Source: Immundisolibacterales bacterium
GTDB lineage: Bacteria; Pseudomonadota; Gammaproteobacteria; HK1
DNA length: 64,000 bases
Direction: 5' to 3'
Assembly: GCA_026712715.1 (NCBI GenBank)
Contig: JAPOPW010000001.1
Span: forward strand, 1 to 64,000
Shown here: positions 1 through 8,188 of the stretch, piece after piece
Position numbering within the stretch: position 1 is the first letter of the stretch
Layout of the letters: every line of letters starts with the position of its first letter
Notes under the pieces: model-generated
The model's input: the letters and a program-made list of their open reading frames with translations, nothing else
Databases searched by the model: none
Told to the model about the DNA's origin: nothing
Made by a program: the position numbers and the translations under genes

Positions 1-229
1 ATCAGCCGGAGATCCACAACCACCCTCGGAGGGGACCCCCAACACCGGTCTCCGAAAAAGATTCCCTTCCATCGGCTATCGTTCACCTCAGTGCCGGTGA
101 CGACAGCCCTCAACCGTCCACACGATCGGGTTAACCCCAGCCAGGCTCGGAGCACAAGAGCGCCGGAGGCGGTCCGCCGTGCGCGGGTGATGGGGCTCGT
201 TTCCGACGAGTGTCGAGCGCGTGCGCCGG

Positions 230-658
230 TCACCCTCCGGACTCCTCCCCTGGTCTTCTCCGTCCCGCGGTCATTGCCGCAATCAGGCGCTTCACCCGCG
301 CGGTCGTGACGAGCGAGCGTTCCTCGCCCAGAAAGGCGTAGGTCGCGGCGACCACGCTCGCCTTGTCCACCGGATCGAGAACGAAGTCGGATTCCAGGAG
401 CACCCGTTCGATCATGGCGATGGCCTCTTCCAGGCGCCTCTCGTCCACCTCCCCGACCACGCGGGGAGGGCCGACGTAGAACTCGAGCCCGAGCGCTTCG
501 CACAGGGTCCGGAACTTCTCGACGGAGCCGACGTGGCCCCGTCGAAGGTTGCGCACGAATTCGGGGCTTCCGCCAATCTGCCGGGAGGCGTGCCGGGCCG
601 ACCAGCCTCGGGCGCGAAGGGCTCGGTTCACCTCGTCGATCAAGTCTTCCATCTTCAT
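230..658 (-). CDS. Small helix-turn-helix DNA-binding protein
   Basis: A protein of about 142 residues. Its N-terminal half looks like a phage-repressor or HigA-type helix-turn-helix: 'ALRARGWSARHASRQIGGS' followed by 'EFVRNLRRGHVGSVEKFRTL' and 'LGLEFYVG'. This pattern is common in short predicted repressors with one N-terminal HTH. The C-terminal half is helical, with no motif I recognise. I chose the ATG at 658; an upstream ATG at 688 and an internal ATG at 652 are also in frame, and none has a strong Shine-Dalgarno. No toxin-like partner gene lies next to it, so an antitoxin role is not supported. It is divergent from the TadG-like gene and could regulate the shared 315-bp spacer; that is inference. 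Confidence 0.72.
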   Translation of the reverse strand: MKMEDLIDEVNRALRARGWSARHASRQIGGSPEFVRNLRRGHVGSVEKFRTLCEALGLEFYVGPPRVVGEVDERRLEEAIAMIERVLLESDFVLDPVDKASVVAATYAFLGEERSLVTTARVKRLIAAMTAGRRRPGEESGG

Positions 659-700
659 AAATTTGCAACATCCACGAGCGCCTGACACGCATTTGATGCC

Positions 701-728
701 TTGTAATGCGGTAATTTTTGCCTATACT
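701..728 (+). promoter_or_regulatory. Candidate sigma-70 promoter in the divergent spacer
   Basis: TTGTAA at 701-706 and TATACT at 723-728 are separated by 16 bp, in an AT-richer patch that stands out from its surroundings. It faces the TadG-like gene. The leader to the ATG at 974 would be long (about 240 nt). An in-frame ATG at 764 lies only about 35 bp downstream, so the true start of that gene may be further upstream than annotated. Confidence 0.4.
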
Positions 729-973
729 CCCGGGCGACAAGCCCTGGAGCAGCGGACGACGAGATGCGTTCGAGAGAGACAGCATCGACGAGAGCGAGAT
801 TCGCGCGGTTCGATTTTCCGGGGCTTGCGTCACTGCGACATGTGCACGCGTCCGCGCGACGCCATGCGCACCCGGCGAAACGGACGGCGCGGGTCGCGCC
901 GAACGCACCGTGCCGGTCCTCAGGTTCGCATCCCCGGGAGCGCAAGGTGGAAGGCACGACGACCGCGAAGAAC

Positions 974-2755
974 ATGCCTGGCGCCGCATCCGGACTGGAG
1001 GACCAGCGAAAGCTCCCGGATTGTTCTTCGAAGGATGCCTGCTACCGGTCGGGGCAGGGTCGGGATCCGGGCGCCTGGAATGGGAGCCGGGGCCGCGCCG
1101 CGGCCCGGGTACGGGCGTTCCTGCACCGGAAGGGAGCGCGGTGGAAACGCCTGGAGAGCTTCGTCCGCGGCGAACGAGGGGGAGCAACGGCCCTCGCCGC
1201 CGCCGCGTTGACCGTCATGACGGTCGGCGGCTCGGCGCTGACCATCGATCATCTCTGGCTCGTCGACCAGCGCGACACGCTCAAGCGCGCTGCGAATGCG
1301 GCGAGTGTGGCAGCCACGTCCGAGCTCAACAACCAACTGCGCGAGGACCCCGACGTGTCCGACGCGGCTCTCTTGGCGGTGCTTCAGGAGGTGGCGGAGC
1401 GATACCTCAGGATGAACCTGGAGCATCTGCCGAAGGACCGGCTCGACCAGGCGCAGGCCACCCTGGTCGTGAAGGTGACGCTGAACCGTGACGGACGTTC
1501 GGTAAAGGTCACCGCGGAGGCTGATCTCGGCGGCTTCATCCTTGGCGGACGGCTCCCGTTCCTCGCGGACGCGAGAGGGCCGGCGAAGGTCGGGGCCGTA
1601 TCGGGCACGGACACGCTGACCTCCCCGGTCGAAGTGGTCCTCGCCATCGATATCAGCGGTTCGATGAGTCTGGACCTCGCCGGGGTTTACAAGTCAACGA
1701 ACGCGACCCGGATGGAGATCGTCAAGGGCGCAGCCAAGTCCCTCGTTGACATCCTCAAGCCGAATGAGGCAGGTCGCGTGGCCATCGGAATCTTGCCCTG
1801 GAACCAGGTCGTGGCGCTCGCACCGGATGCAGCGCAGAAGTGGGCCAACTTCAACTGGGCGCGGTATCCGCGTCGACGCATGTACGGCGTGCCCTACAAG
1901 TGTGAACCCCACGGGAACTGCGCCGAACCAGCCGGCATCGAAGAAGATCTGCCGCCGGCGTCAGCGGCCGATCCGTGGAAAGGTTGCCTTGACGGTACCA
2001 GGATGGGAACGGGAGTGGGCACCCGGGCGTCCGTGCCCGATTCGGACGATTTCTTCACGCTTCCGTCTGCCAACCCGTTCGCGCAAGGGTTCTTTGTCTC
2101 GACCTACGGATCGGCGTACACATGCTTGGAAGACCCGTTGCCGGCGAGCTTTCTCGGGCAGCTCTGCCACGAAGGGAGTCCGCCAAGACCAGGACCTTCC
2201 AAGATTCCGTCGCAGTTGACCTGTAGGGCGGGTTTTCCGCAGATCTTGCCGCTTTCGACCTCCGAGAAGACGATTGACGACGCGATCGATGCGCTGACCC
2301 CGAAGGGCGGCTACACGTACTCGGCACTCGGCGTGCTCTGGGCCCAGCGTCTGCTCCACCACACATGGCGGAACGTCTGGGGCGGCGCCGTGCACCCGGT
2401 GGATGTGACACAGTCCGCGAACAAGGGGCTGCGCAAGGCCATCGTACTCCTCACCGACGGTGAGGACACGCACTGCGGCGAAGGAAACGAAAGCTGCGAC
2501 GCGAGCCCAATCGGCACTGCCCGCACGGACGCCTGCGACGAGGCAAAGGGACGAGGCACCGAGATCTTCGTGGTGGCGGCGATGAATCCGGACAGGATGG
2601 GGAGCGATTTCGAGACGTCACTCAGGGAGTGTTCGAGCGCGTCGCCCGACTCTGACACCAGGTACGTGTTTGTCAATAATTCGACCAAGGCGGAGCTTGA
2701 GGCGGCATTCGCGGACATCGCGAACCAGCTTCGCACCGTGCGCCGTTCGTACTGA
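974..2755 (+). CDS. TadG-like protein with von Willebrand factor A domain
   Basis: A protein of about 593 residues. A basic N-terminus is followed by 'ERGGATALAAAALTVMTVGG', the membrane anchor typical of TadE/TadG-family pilus-associated proteins, and then a pseudopilin-like helix ('RDTLKRAANAASVAATSELN'). A von Willebrand A domain follows: the metal-site motif 'DISGS' falls at residues 226-230 and a second VWA strand, 'AIVLLTDGEDT', comes later. Several cysteines ('YKCEPHGNC', 'HCGEGNESC') suggest a secreted, disulfide-bonded fold. TadG proteins normally sit in tad/flp pilus operons, but no other tad gene is present here, so it may be an orphan surface or adhesion protein. The start is uncertain: the frame is open back to an ATG at 764, but the extra 70 residues are arginine-rich and not TadG-like. 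Confidence 0.78.
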   Translation: MPGAASGLEDQRKLPDCSSKDACYRSGQGRDPGAWNGSRGRAAARVRAFLHRKGARWKRLESFVRGERGGATALAAAALTVMTVGGSALTIDHLWLVDQRDTLKRAANAASVAATSELNNQLREDPDVSDAALLAVLQEVAERYLRMNLEHLPKDRLDQAQATLVVKVTLNRDGRSVKVTAEADLGGFILGGRLPFLADARGPAKVGAVSGTDTLTSPVEVVLAIDISGSMSLDLAGVYKSTNATRMEIVKGAAKSLVDILKPNEAGRVAIGILPWNQVVALAPDAAQKWANFNWARYPRRRMYGVPYKCEPHGNCAEPAGIEEDLPPASAADPWKGCLDGTRMGTGVGTRASVPDSDDFFTLPSANPFAQGFFVSTYGSAYTCLEDPLPASFLGQLCHEGSPPRPGPSKIPSQLTCRAGFPQILPLSTSEKTIDDAIDALTPKGGYTYSALGVLWAQRLLHHTWRNVWGGAVHPVDVTQSANKGLRKAIVLLTDGEDTHCGEGNESCDASPIGTARTDACDEAKGRGTEIFVVAAMNPDRMGSDFETSLRECSSASPDSDTRYVFVNNSTKAELEAAFADIANQLRTVRRSY

Positions 2756-2964
2756 CCCATCGCCACAAGCTCGAACACGCGCGTACACGGCGAGACGGCA
2801 GGGTATTGCGCGATGGCGTGCATGTCGCTTCGTGGCGTCTCCGGGGACATCGGGGATGGATGTCCCGGGGCCGTCATCCGGGCCGGATCGCATGAATCCG
2901 TGCTCCCGGGGTTGGCTGACCTCTTGCGCACGACGGTGCCTGGAACCACGGGAAGCGCAGACGA

Positions 2965-3912
2965 ATGACGTTGAGGAGCCGGTACCGGACCCACCGGCGA
3001 AATCGGTACCGGCAGCTTCTCGCGTTCTGTCACGTGGCGCGGCTCGGAAGCGTCTCGAAGGCGGCGACGCCCTTGGGGACGACCCCCGGGACGGTGTCGG
3101 CTCTCGTGCGCTTGCTCGAGGAGGAGCTCAACGCGGTGCTGTTCGAGCGCGCGAAGAAGAGTGTCACCTTGACCGCAGCGGGCAAGCAGTTCTACGCGCT
3201 TGCAAATCCACTCGTGGAGGAGGTGGCGGTGCTGACCACGCCTTCTCCCGAATACGTCATGGAAGAATTGACGGGGCGCTTGGCCATTGCGACGAGCATG
3301 GTCGGCGGGGCCTTCGTGCTGCCACCCTACGTCAAGCGATTCCGCGATCGGTACCCGAGCGTGCATCTGCGGGTGAGCAACGGTACGCTCGGTGACGGGA
3401 TCGCGCGTCTTAAAGCCGGTGAAGTGGAGTTCCTGCTCGGAGAGCGCGAGGCTCCCGAGGACCACTCGCTCGAGTACAGCGAGGTGCTTTCCTACAACTT
3501 CGTGCTCATCGCTTCGCCTGATCACCCGCTTGCCGGTCGCGAGACGGTATCGCTGCAAGAGGCGGCGGGTTGGCCGGCGATCGTGCCTCCGCAGGGATCG
3601 TGCGGCTGGCGGTTCGACGAGCCGGAACTGCGCGAGTTCGGCTCCAAGGCAGACGTGGCGGTCATCGTTGAGGGATGGGGAGCGATCAAGGCCTGCGTGG
3701 AGCAGGGACTCGGGGTCTCGGCGGTGCCGAGCCTGTGCGTCGATGAGCGTGACCAATTGTCGGTGATTTCGTTCGGGATGCACTCTCCCGTGCGGAGCTT
3801 CGGGATCTACACTCGGCAGGACGGAACGCTGACGGAGTCCGCGCTCCATTTTCTTGCACTGATGTCTTCAGCGAAGGAGTGCACGGGCAAGCGGACAAGC
3901 GACGTGCGGTAG
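2965..3912 (+). CDS. LysR-family transcriptional regulator
   Basis: A protein of 315 residues, normal for the family. The N-terminal winged helix-turn-helix (about residues 17-75) reads 'FCHVARLGSVSKAATPLG', then 'VSALVRLLEEELNAVLFERA' and 'VTLTAAGKQFY', the usual LysR order. A substrate-binding domain follows, with 'GRLAIATSMVGGAFVLPPYV' starting the first lobe and 'GLGVSAVPSLCV' in the second. The closest look is to the CysB/Cbl type, but the inducer cannot be told. The neighbours are an orphan VWA protein and an unknown gene, so its target is unclear; many LysR proteins regulate a divergent neighbour, and here none is divergent. No strong ribosome binding site precedes the ATG. Confidence 0.88.
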   Translation: MTLRSRYRTHRRNRYRQLLAFCHVARLGSVSKAATPLGTTPGTVSALVRLLEEELNAVLFERAKKSVTLTAAGKQFYALANPLVEEVAVLTTPSPEYVMEELTGRLAIATSMVGGAFVLPPYVKRFRDRYPSVHLRVSNGTLGDGIARLKAGEVEFLLGEREAPEDHSLEYSEVLSYNFVLIASPDHPLAGRETVSLQEAAGWPAIVPPQGSCGWRFDEPELREFGSKADVAVIVEGWGAIKACVEQGLGVSAVPSLCVDERDQLSVISFGMHSPVRSFGIYTRQDGTLTESALHFLALMSSAKECTGKRTSDVR

Positions 3913-4683
3913 TGAGAGGTCACGAATTCTACCGTGCTGCATGTCCCCCGCCTTCCGACGCCTGACGGCGCTGGAGGCGCGCGGCGGATTCGGCAATCCG
4001 AGCGAGGGACGCTCCCGCTCTCGGAAACGGGTCTCCGCCACCGGGCAAGCCAGGTGCCGGGAGGGTGCCGGAAGCGGCTTCGACCATTGAGACCGAACGT
4101 GATCTCCGCCTCCATGGCTTCGGTGGCAACTTCCGGAACCGAAAGCGGGAATTCCCGATCGTTGCGAGCAGAACGCTCCATGATTGCAAGCGGCTACACA
4201 TAAAGGTGGCAGGAAACTGTAGTACCGACAACTGACAAGACTACGCAATTTTCTTTCGAAATCGTATTGCCCCGGCAACGTCAACCCTGTATGACTCTTG
4301 CGCTAGCGACGGCCCGGAGCCTGGGTACCCGTAGTGGCGAGCGGCCGTCAATGATTGGGCAACTCGGCGCACTGCGCACATTGCGATCCGCGGACTCGGT
4401 TCCGCTGTGAATTCCGCCTCTTCGTTCCCTTCCGATTGAGGGAGGGAGCCGACCGGGCAGTCCTCCTGGCCGGGTCCCGGCCTGGGCGGTCTCTCTGACG
4501 GGAGCCGTGCAACGCCCCTTCTCGGAGATTGGATGGGGAAGGCGGAGTTGCGGCAATGCTTGCGCACACCGAATCCGAATGGTCCAAGAAAGGACCTCGG
4601 CCCACTGCGCCACGACTCGGGAGCGCTCGCGACGCCGTGTCCGCCGTCGGCATCGCTTGGAGCTGGAGAGAGGGAGGAATGTT
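3913..4683. other. Gene-free stretch
   Basis: About 770 bp between the LysR gene and the next coding region. Short open frames exist on both strands, but their translations are arginine/serine/proline-rich and show no family resemblance, as expected for chance frames in GC-rich DNA. There is a short AT-richer patch around 4195-4275, but no convincing promoter pair, repeat or RNA fold was seen. Confidence 0.5.
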
Positions 4684-5283
4684 GTGGACGAGAACGAAAC
4701 GCGGCGCAAGATCGCGGCACTGACCGCGATCGTCCAGACGATGATGCACGAGGTCTACTCGGGACCCGGCGACGGGAGCGGCAGGAAGCGTTTCGACCTC
4801 CAGCTCGAGGAGGACGAGCTCCTCGCAATGGCGATTGCGAATGAGCTCGGCGAGGAGGAGCTTGGCCGGGCCTTCACCTGGGTGGAGGGGGCCAATGGAT
4901 CGAGCGGCGACGAGGTATCGGCGGGGCCCATTTCACCTCACTTGCGCGAGGAGCAGAGGAAGCGGGCCCGCATTGCGTTGCTGGCCGACCAGGAGGCAGA
5001 CCATGCGCACACCCTTGCGGTGCGGATGCCGGACCGTCCGGGCGAACCGTCGCTTACTACCGAAGACCGCATCAGGATCGGCGAGGAAGCGTTCCTGGGG
5101 CGAATCGAGATCGACGTGCTGCATGAACACGAAGGCTGGTCGGGATTCACGACGAAGGCGAAGCCGGGTCCGGATGAGAGGCTCGCGCACCTCCCCGAGC
5201 CATGGAGGAAACACGCGGAAAAAAGGCTGCCCGAGCTTCGGGCACGGCTGAAGGAGAGCCTCGAGAAAGAGGAAGGCAGGTAG
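4684..5283 (+). CDS. Hypothetical acidic protein
   Basis: A protein of about 199 residues, started at the GTG at 4684 because the purine-rich 'AGGGAGGAAT' lies just upstream and because the frame further upstream is arginine-rich and not protein-like. The product is rich in Glu, Asp, Arg and Lys, starts 'VDENETRRKIAALTAIVQTM', and ends in a charged helix, 'RLPELRARLKESLEKEEGR'. No signal peptide, membrane segment or catalytic motif is visible. I do not recognise the family. It is the last intact gene before the thyA remnant. Confidence 0.6.
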   Translation: MDENETRRKIAALTAIVQTMMHEVYSGPGDGSGRKRFDLQLEEDELLAMAIANELGEEELGRAFTWVEGANGSSGDEVSAGPISPHLREEQRKRARIALLADQEADHAHTLAVRMPDRPGEPSLTTEDRIRIGEEAFLGRIEIDVLHEHEGWSGFTTKAKPGPDERLAHLPEPWRKHAEKRLPELRARLKESLEKEEGR

Positions 5284-5408
5284 GCGGAGCCCGGAGAGTC
5301 TCCGTACCGGAACGGGAGCCCTCCGAGATGTCGGTACCGGACGACGAGGGATCGGTCCCAAAGAAGTTCCATCTTGTTTCAATGATTTGGTTGTCGCCCT
5401 GATCAACG

Positions 5409-5984
5409 ATGGCAATCTCGAAACCTTCGACCACGTCAGGTGAATCAGGACGGCCGTCGGATCTGAAGCTGACGGTGCGGGTAGTTGCTCGAGCGGGCGG
5501 CCGGGCAGGAACGGAGGCCAAGCAGGGCAACCGGAGATTCGGACCGGGGCCGGGACGGTGGGCTGCGCTCGGACTCGACGTCGCGACGGTCTTCGTGATC
5601 GACCGGCGCTTCGTCGTCAGCGCCCGGCTCCGCCGGGAGACTGTCCATGCACTAACATTCAGACCGGACCGGTTGCCGGGGGGGGCGGGCCAGGATCACG
5701 GTAAACCGATCAACGTCGCCTCCCGCTCGCTGCTGGCGATGATGGTGGCGAAGGTCGCCGGATACGAGCCGGAGGAGTTCGTGCACACGTACGGGGACGT
5801 CCGCCTCTGCCTGGACCACTTCGAACCGGCGGACCTCCAGCCCGTGCCGGAGCCGCAGCCGCAGCCGCTCCGGCGCGTGAGGCTCCGGCGCGTTCCGGCA
5901 TCGCTCCTCGACTCTCGCTACGGGGACATCGAGCTGCATGACTTTCGGTTTCATCCCGTGCTCCGGGCGCCGGAATCGGTATAG
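5409..5984 (+). pseudogene. thyA: Decayed thymidylate synthase (thyA) remnant
   Basis: The C-terminal half is clearly ThyA: 'PINVASRSLLAMMVAKVAGY' then 'EEFVHTYGDVRLCLDHFE', 'ADLQPVPEPQPQPL' and 'YGDIELHDFRFHP' match in order the ThyA blocks PFNIASYALL, G(D/E)FV-T-GD-HLY-NH, LQLSREPRPLP and DFEIEGYDPHP. Upstream, 'DRRFVVSA' fits the conserved RR-(I/L/F)VSAWN block. The next block, which should carry the catalytic Cys (PCHALFQF), is reduced to 'TVHALTF', with Val in the Cys position and about 15 residues missing before PINVAS. The first ~140 residues of ThyA are absent; residues before about 5595 do not resemble ThyA. The frame is open, so a protein could be made, but it could not act as thymidylate synthase. 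It lies 3 bp upstream of folA, the usual thyA-folA order. Confidence 0.82.
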
Positions 5985-5987
5985 CCC

Positions 5988-6494
5988 GTGCTCGTGTCAG
6001 TAGTCGCCGCGGTCGCCCGCAACCGGGTCATCGGGATCGAGAATCGTCTGCCCTGGCACCTCCCGGCCGATCTGAAGCGCTTTCGCGCGATCACCTGGGG
6101 CAAGCCTGTCGTCATGGGACGCTTGACCCACGAATCCATCGGCCGGCCGCTCCCCGGCCGGCGCAACATCGTCATCACCCGCCACGGACCCGTGATGGAC
6201 GGGTGCGAGCGCGCGGCCTCCCTCCGAGACGCGCTCGCCCTGACCGCGGGTGCGCCCGAGACCGTGGTGATCGGCGGGGCGCGGTGCTACCGCGAGGCGC
6301 TGCCGCTCAGCCGTCGCCTGTATCTCACCCGGATCGATGCGGACTTCGCGGGCGATGCGTGGTTTCCCGAGTGGGACGCGGGCGAGTGGCGGCAGTGCGA
6401 GCACGAGCGCGTGGAGGCTGGCGAGGCGTCCCCCTTCGGCTACGAATTCCTCGTTCTCGAACGGCAGTCCACCGACCGCACCTCGCCGCTTTGA
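5988..6494 (+). CDS. folA: Dihydrofolate reductase
   Basis: Reduces dihydrofolate to tetrahydrofolate with NADPH. A 168-residue protein with the DHFR landmarks: 'VVAAVARNRVIGIENRLPWH', the active-site Asp in 'LPADLKRF' (about residue 28), 'VVMGRLTHESIGRPLPGRRN' (NADPH binding) and 'VIGGARCYREALP'. I used the GTG at 5988, directly after the stop of the thyA remnant; a second GTG two codons on is possible. The last 55 bp overlap the end of the convergent apaH. Folate genes folKP and the cyclo-ligase lie 17 kb away. Confidence 0.95.
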   Translation: MLVSVVAAVARNRVIGIENRLPWHLPADLKRFRAITWGKPVVMGRLTHESIGRPLPGRRNIVITRHGPVMDGCERAASLRDALALTAGAPETVVIGGARCYREALPLSRRLYLTRIDADFAGDAWFPEWDAGEWRQCEHERVEAGEASPFGYEFLVLERQSTDRTSPL

Positions 6495-7270
6495 AGGTCG
6501 AGCGCGGTCAGGCGACCTCCCCATACGCACCCGGTGTCCACGTGGCGGATGCGCTCGCGTGCCGCGAGCCCGGGATCGAGCTGCAGGTTGGCCCAGTGGC
6601 CGAACACGATCCGCTCACCGCGGGATCGGCGACCCGGCGCCGAGAACCAGGGAACGAGTCCGGCGGGCCGTTGCTCCGGCGGCCCGGAAAATGCGAGATC
6701 GAGCCGGCCGGCCCCGGTCACGCAGCGGATCCGGGTAAGGGCGTTCAGGGTGTAGCGGAGCCAGCCCGGGTCGGAGCCGGCCGCCTCTTCCGCGGATGCC
6801 TCGTTGCCGTACATGAGGGAGAGGAACGCAGGAGCGCGCGGCCCGGCCAGGACGCGCTCGACCTCCGCCGCTTGCCGTCGCGCGGTGGCGACGTCCCACT
6901 CGGGCGGAAGCCCGGCATGGACCATGGTCCAGCCGAGCGCGTGGTCCTGGTGCACGAGGGGGCGCGTCCGCAGCCAGTCGAGAAGTCGTGCGCGATCCGG
7001 TGCTTCCAGCACCGGCCCGAAGGTATCGGCAGCCTGGACGGGCCGCGCACCGTGCGCGACCGCGAGCAGGTGCAGGTCGTGGTTGCCGAGTACGCACACC
7101 GCGCCGAGCTCCATCGCCCGGCGGAGCACTCCGAGCGAATCGGGGCCGCGGTTCACGAGATCGCCGGCGAGCCAGATGGCATCCCTCGCGGGGTCCGGAT
7201 CGAGCCGGTCGAGGAGCGCCTCGAACGCCTCGAGGCAACCCTGTACGTCGCCGATGACCCAGGTGGCCAT
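6440..7270 (-). CDS. apaH: Symmetrical bis(5'-nucleosyl)-tetraphosphatase ApaH
   Basis: Hydrolyses diadenosine tetraphosphate (Ap4A) to two ADP and, in E. coli, removes Np4 caps from RNA. A 276-residue protein with the phosphoesterase metal motifs 'GDVQGC' (from residue 7), 'AGDLVNRGPDS' (about 35) and 'LGNHDLHLL' (about 61). The C-terminal 'IVFGHWANLQ' and 'HVDTGCVWGGRLTALDL' are typical of ApaH. I chose ATG 7270 ('MATWVIGDVQGC') because the 17 upstream in-frame codons fall inside dispersed repeat copy A and are not conserved ApaH sequence. In many gammaproteobacteria apaG-apaH-folA is a unit; here apaG lies 390 bp upstream and folA converges. Confidence 0.95.
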   Translation of the reverse strand: MATWVIGDVQGCLEAFEALLDRLDPDPARDAIWLAGDLVNRGPDSLGVLRRAMELGAVCVLGNHDLHLLAVAHGARPVQAADTFGPVLEAPDRARLLDWLRTRPLVHQDHALGWTMVHAGLPPEWDVATARRQAAEVERVLAGPRAPAFLSLMYGNEASAEEAAGSDPGWLRYTLNALTRIRCVTGAGRLDLAFSGPPEQRPAGLVPWFSAPGRRSRGERIVFGHWANLQLDPGLAARERIRHVDTGCVWGGRLTALDLQSGEVRSVDCRSRTRNS

Positions 7271-7272
7271 CC

Positions 7273-7435
7273 TATCGAGGCCGCGCCTCGGACCGACGAG
7301 ACCGGTTCGAAGCCCCCTCATCCTTGTTCGAGACCCGGCCGCTCCGTAGCGGCAGCAGCCTCGTGCGTTTCGTTCCAGAAACCGATTCGCAAACTTGACT
7401 CATTTGTAAGGATCGAGCCCTCTCAAGGAGTCCAG
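7273..7435 (+). repeat. Dispersed 162-bp intergenic repeat, copy A
   Basis: About 163 bp that recur at 16382-16543 and, inverted, at 37358-37519. Shared blocks in order: CGAGG(C/T)(C/T)GCGCC, GTTCGAAGCC, CCTTGTTCGA(G/A)ACCCGG, a central stem-loop, GCAAACTTGACTCAT (shared with copy C), and CTCAAGGAGTC near the end. The stem-loop here is GCCGCT-CCGT-AGCGGC at 7338-7353. The copy lies directly upstream of the apaH start codon. Confidence 0.88.
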
Positions 7436-7660
7436 CCCGGAATCCTCATCGATCTCCCGCCCCGCACGCCGGGCTGCTTGCGATGTCCGGGCTTGCTCCC
7501 TCGAACCGCTTCGACGCGGGGCCGGCTGCGCCGTTCAGCCGGCGCGATGCGCTCTCTCGGTTCATGCGTCCTTTCACCGCGGCATCTGCGCCCCCGGGTC
7601 CGAAAGACTCCCTGAATTCCTCGGGCGGGTGTCGAATGGGGGCGAGACTCGTGGAACGCC

Positions 7661-8083
7661 TCAGTGCAAGGTCGCGCCCGGGCCAAGTAGCCGAAATACC
7701 GGAATCGGAGCGAGGAACGTATTGCCGTCGTCCGCAAGCATCCGGTACTCGCCGTGCATCGTCCCGATTGGAGTGCGGAGCACCGCCGCGCTCGTGTACT
7801 CGAACGCTTCACCCGGTCGCAGGCGAGGCTGTTCGCCGACCACTCCGTCGCCCTGGACCTCCTCCACGTGGCCGTCGGCGTGGGTGATGACCCAGTGCCG
7901 CGAGAGAAGCTTGGCGGGGACCTGCCCGGTGTTGCGGATAGTGATCCGGTAAGCGAAGAAATACTGGTTCGCTTCCGGGTTCGAGCGGGGCGCGACGAAC
8001 GTGGCCTTCGCGCTGACGTCGATGCTGTAGTTGGATTCCGCCACGGGATCAGGGACTCTACGGACTCGACCTTCGATCTGCAA
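7661..8083 (-). CDS. apaG: ApaG (CorD) domain protein
   Basis: A 140-residue protein with the single immunoglobulin-like ApaG fold: 'YFFAYRITIRNTGQVPAKLL', 'SRHWVITHADGHVEEVQGDG', 'GEQPRLRPGEAFEYTSA' and 'IGTMHGEYRMLADDG' are the family signature. The biochemical role is uncertain; the gene travels with rsmA and apaH and was linked to cobalt resistance (corD) in Salmonella. Here it is separated from rsmA by comM, ubiK and aroE. The 225 bp between apaG and repeat copy A hold no gene I can see. Confidence 0.94.
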   Translation of the reverse strand: MQIEGRVRRVPDPVAESNYSIDVSAKATFVAPRSNPEANQYFFAYRITIRNTGQVPAKLLSRHWVITHADGHVEEVQGDGVVGEQPRLRPGEAFEYTSAAVLRTPIGTMHGEYRMLADDGNTFLAPIPVFRLLGPGATLH

Positions 8084-8188
8084 CCGGATTACCGGACAAC
8101 CCTTGTGCTACAAAACCGGACAGTTCCATTCGTTGCCAACACCGGACTGGAAGAAGGCGACCCGGTCCGGCCCTTCGCGACTCACCGA

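Noticed and set aside
230-688. Antitoxin of a toxin-antitoxin pair
   Set aside because: The HTH is HigA-like, but no small toxin gene is adjacent on either side.
3868-4284. Possible genes on the minus strand between the LysR gene and the unknown protein
   Set aside because: The frames overlap the 3' end of the LysR gene or lack start signals, and their translations are low-complexity with no recognisable fold.
7300-7330. tRNA-like T-arm (GGTTCGAAGCC) in the dispersed repeat
   Set aside because: The word resembles a T-arm, but no acceptor stem, anticodon arm or CCA end can be built around it in any copy.
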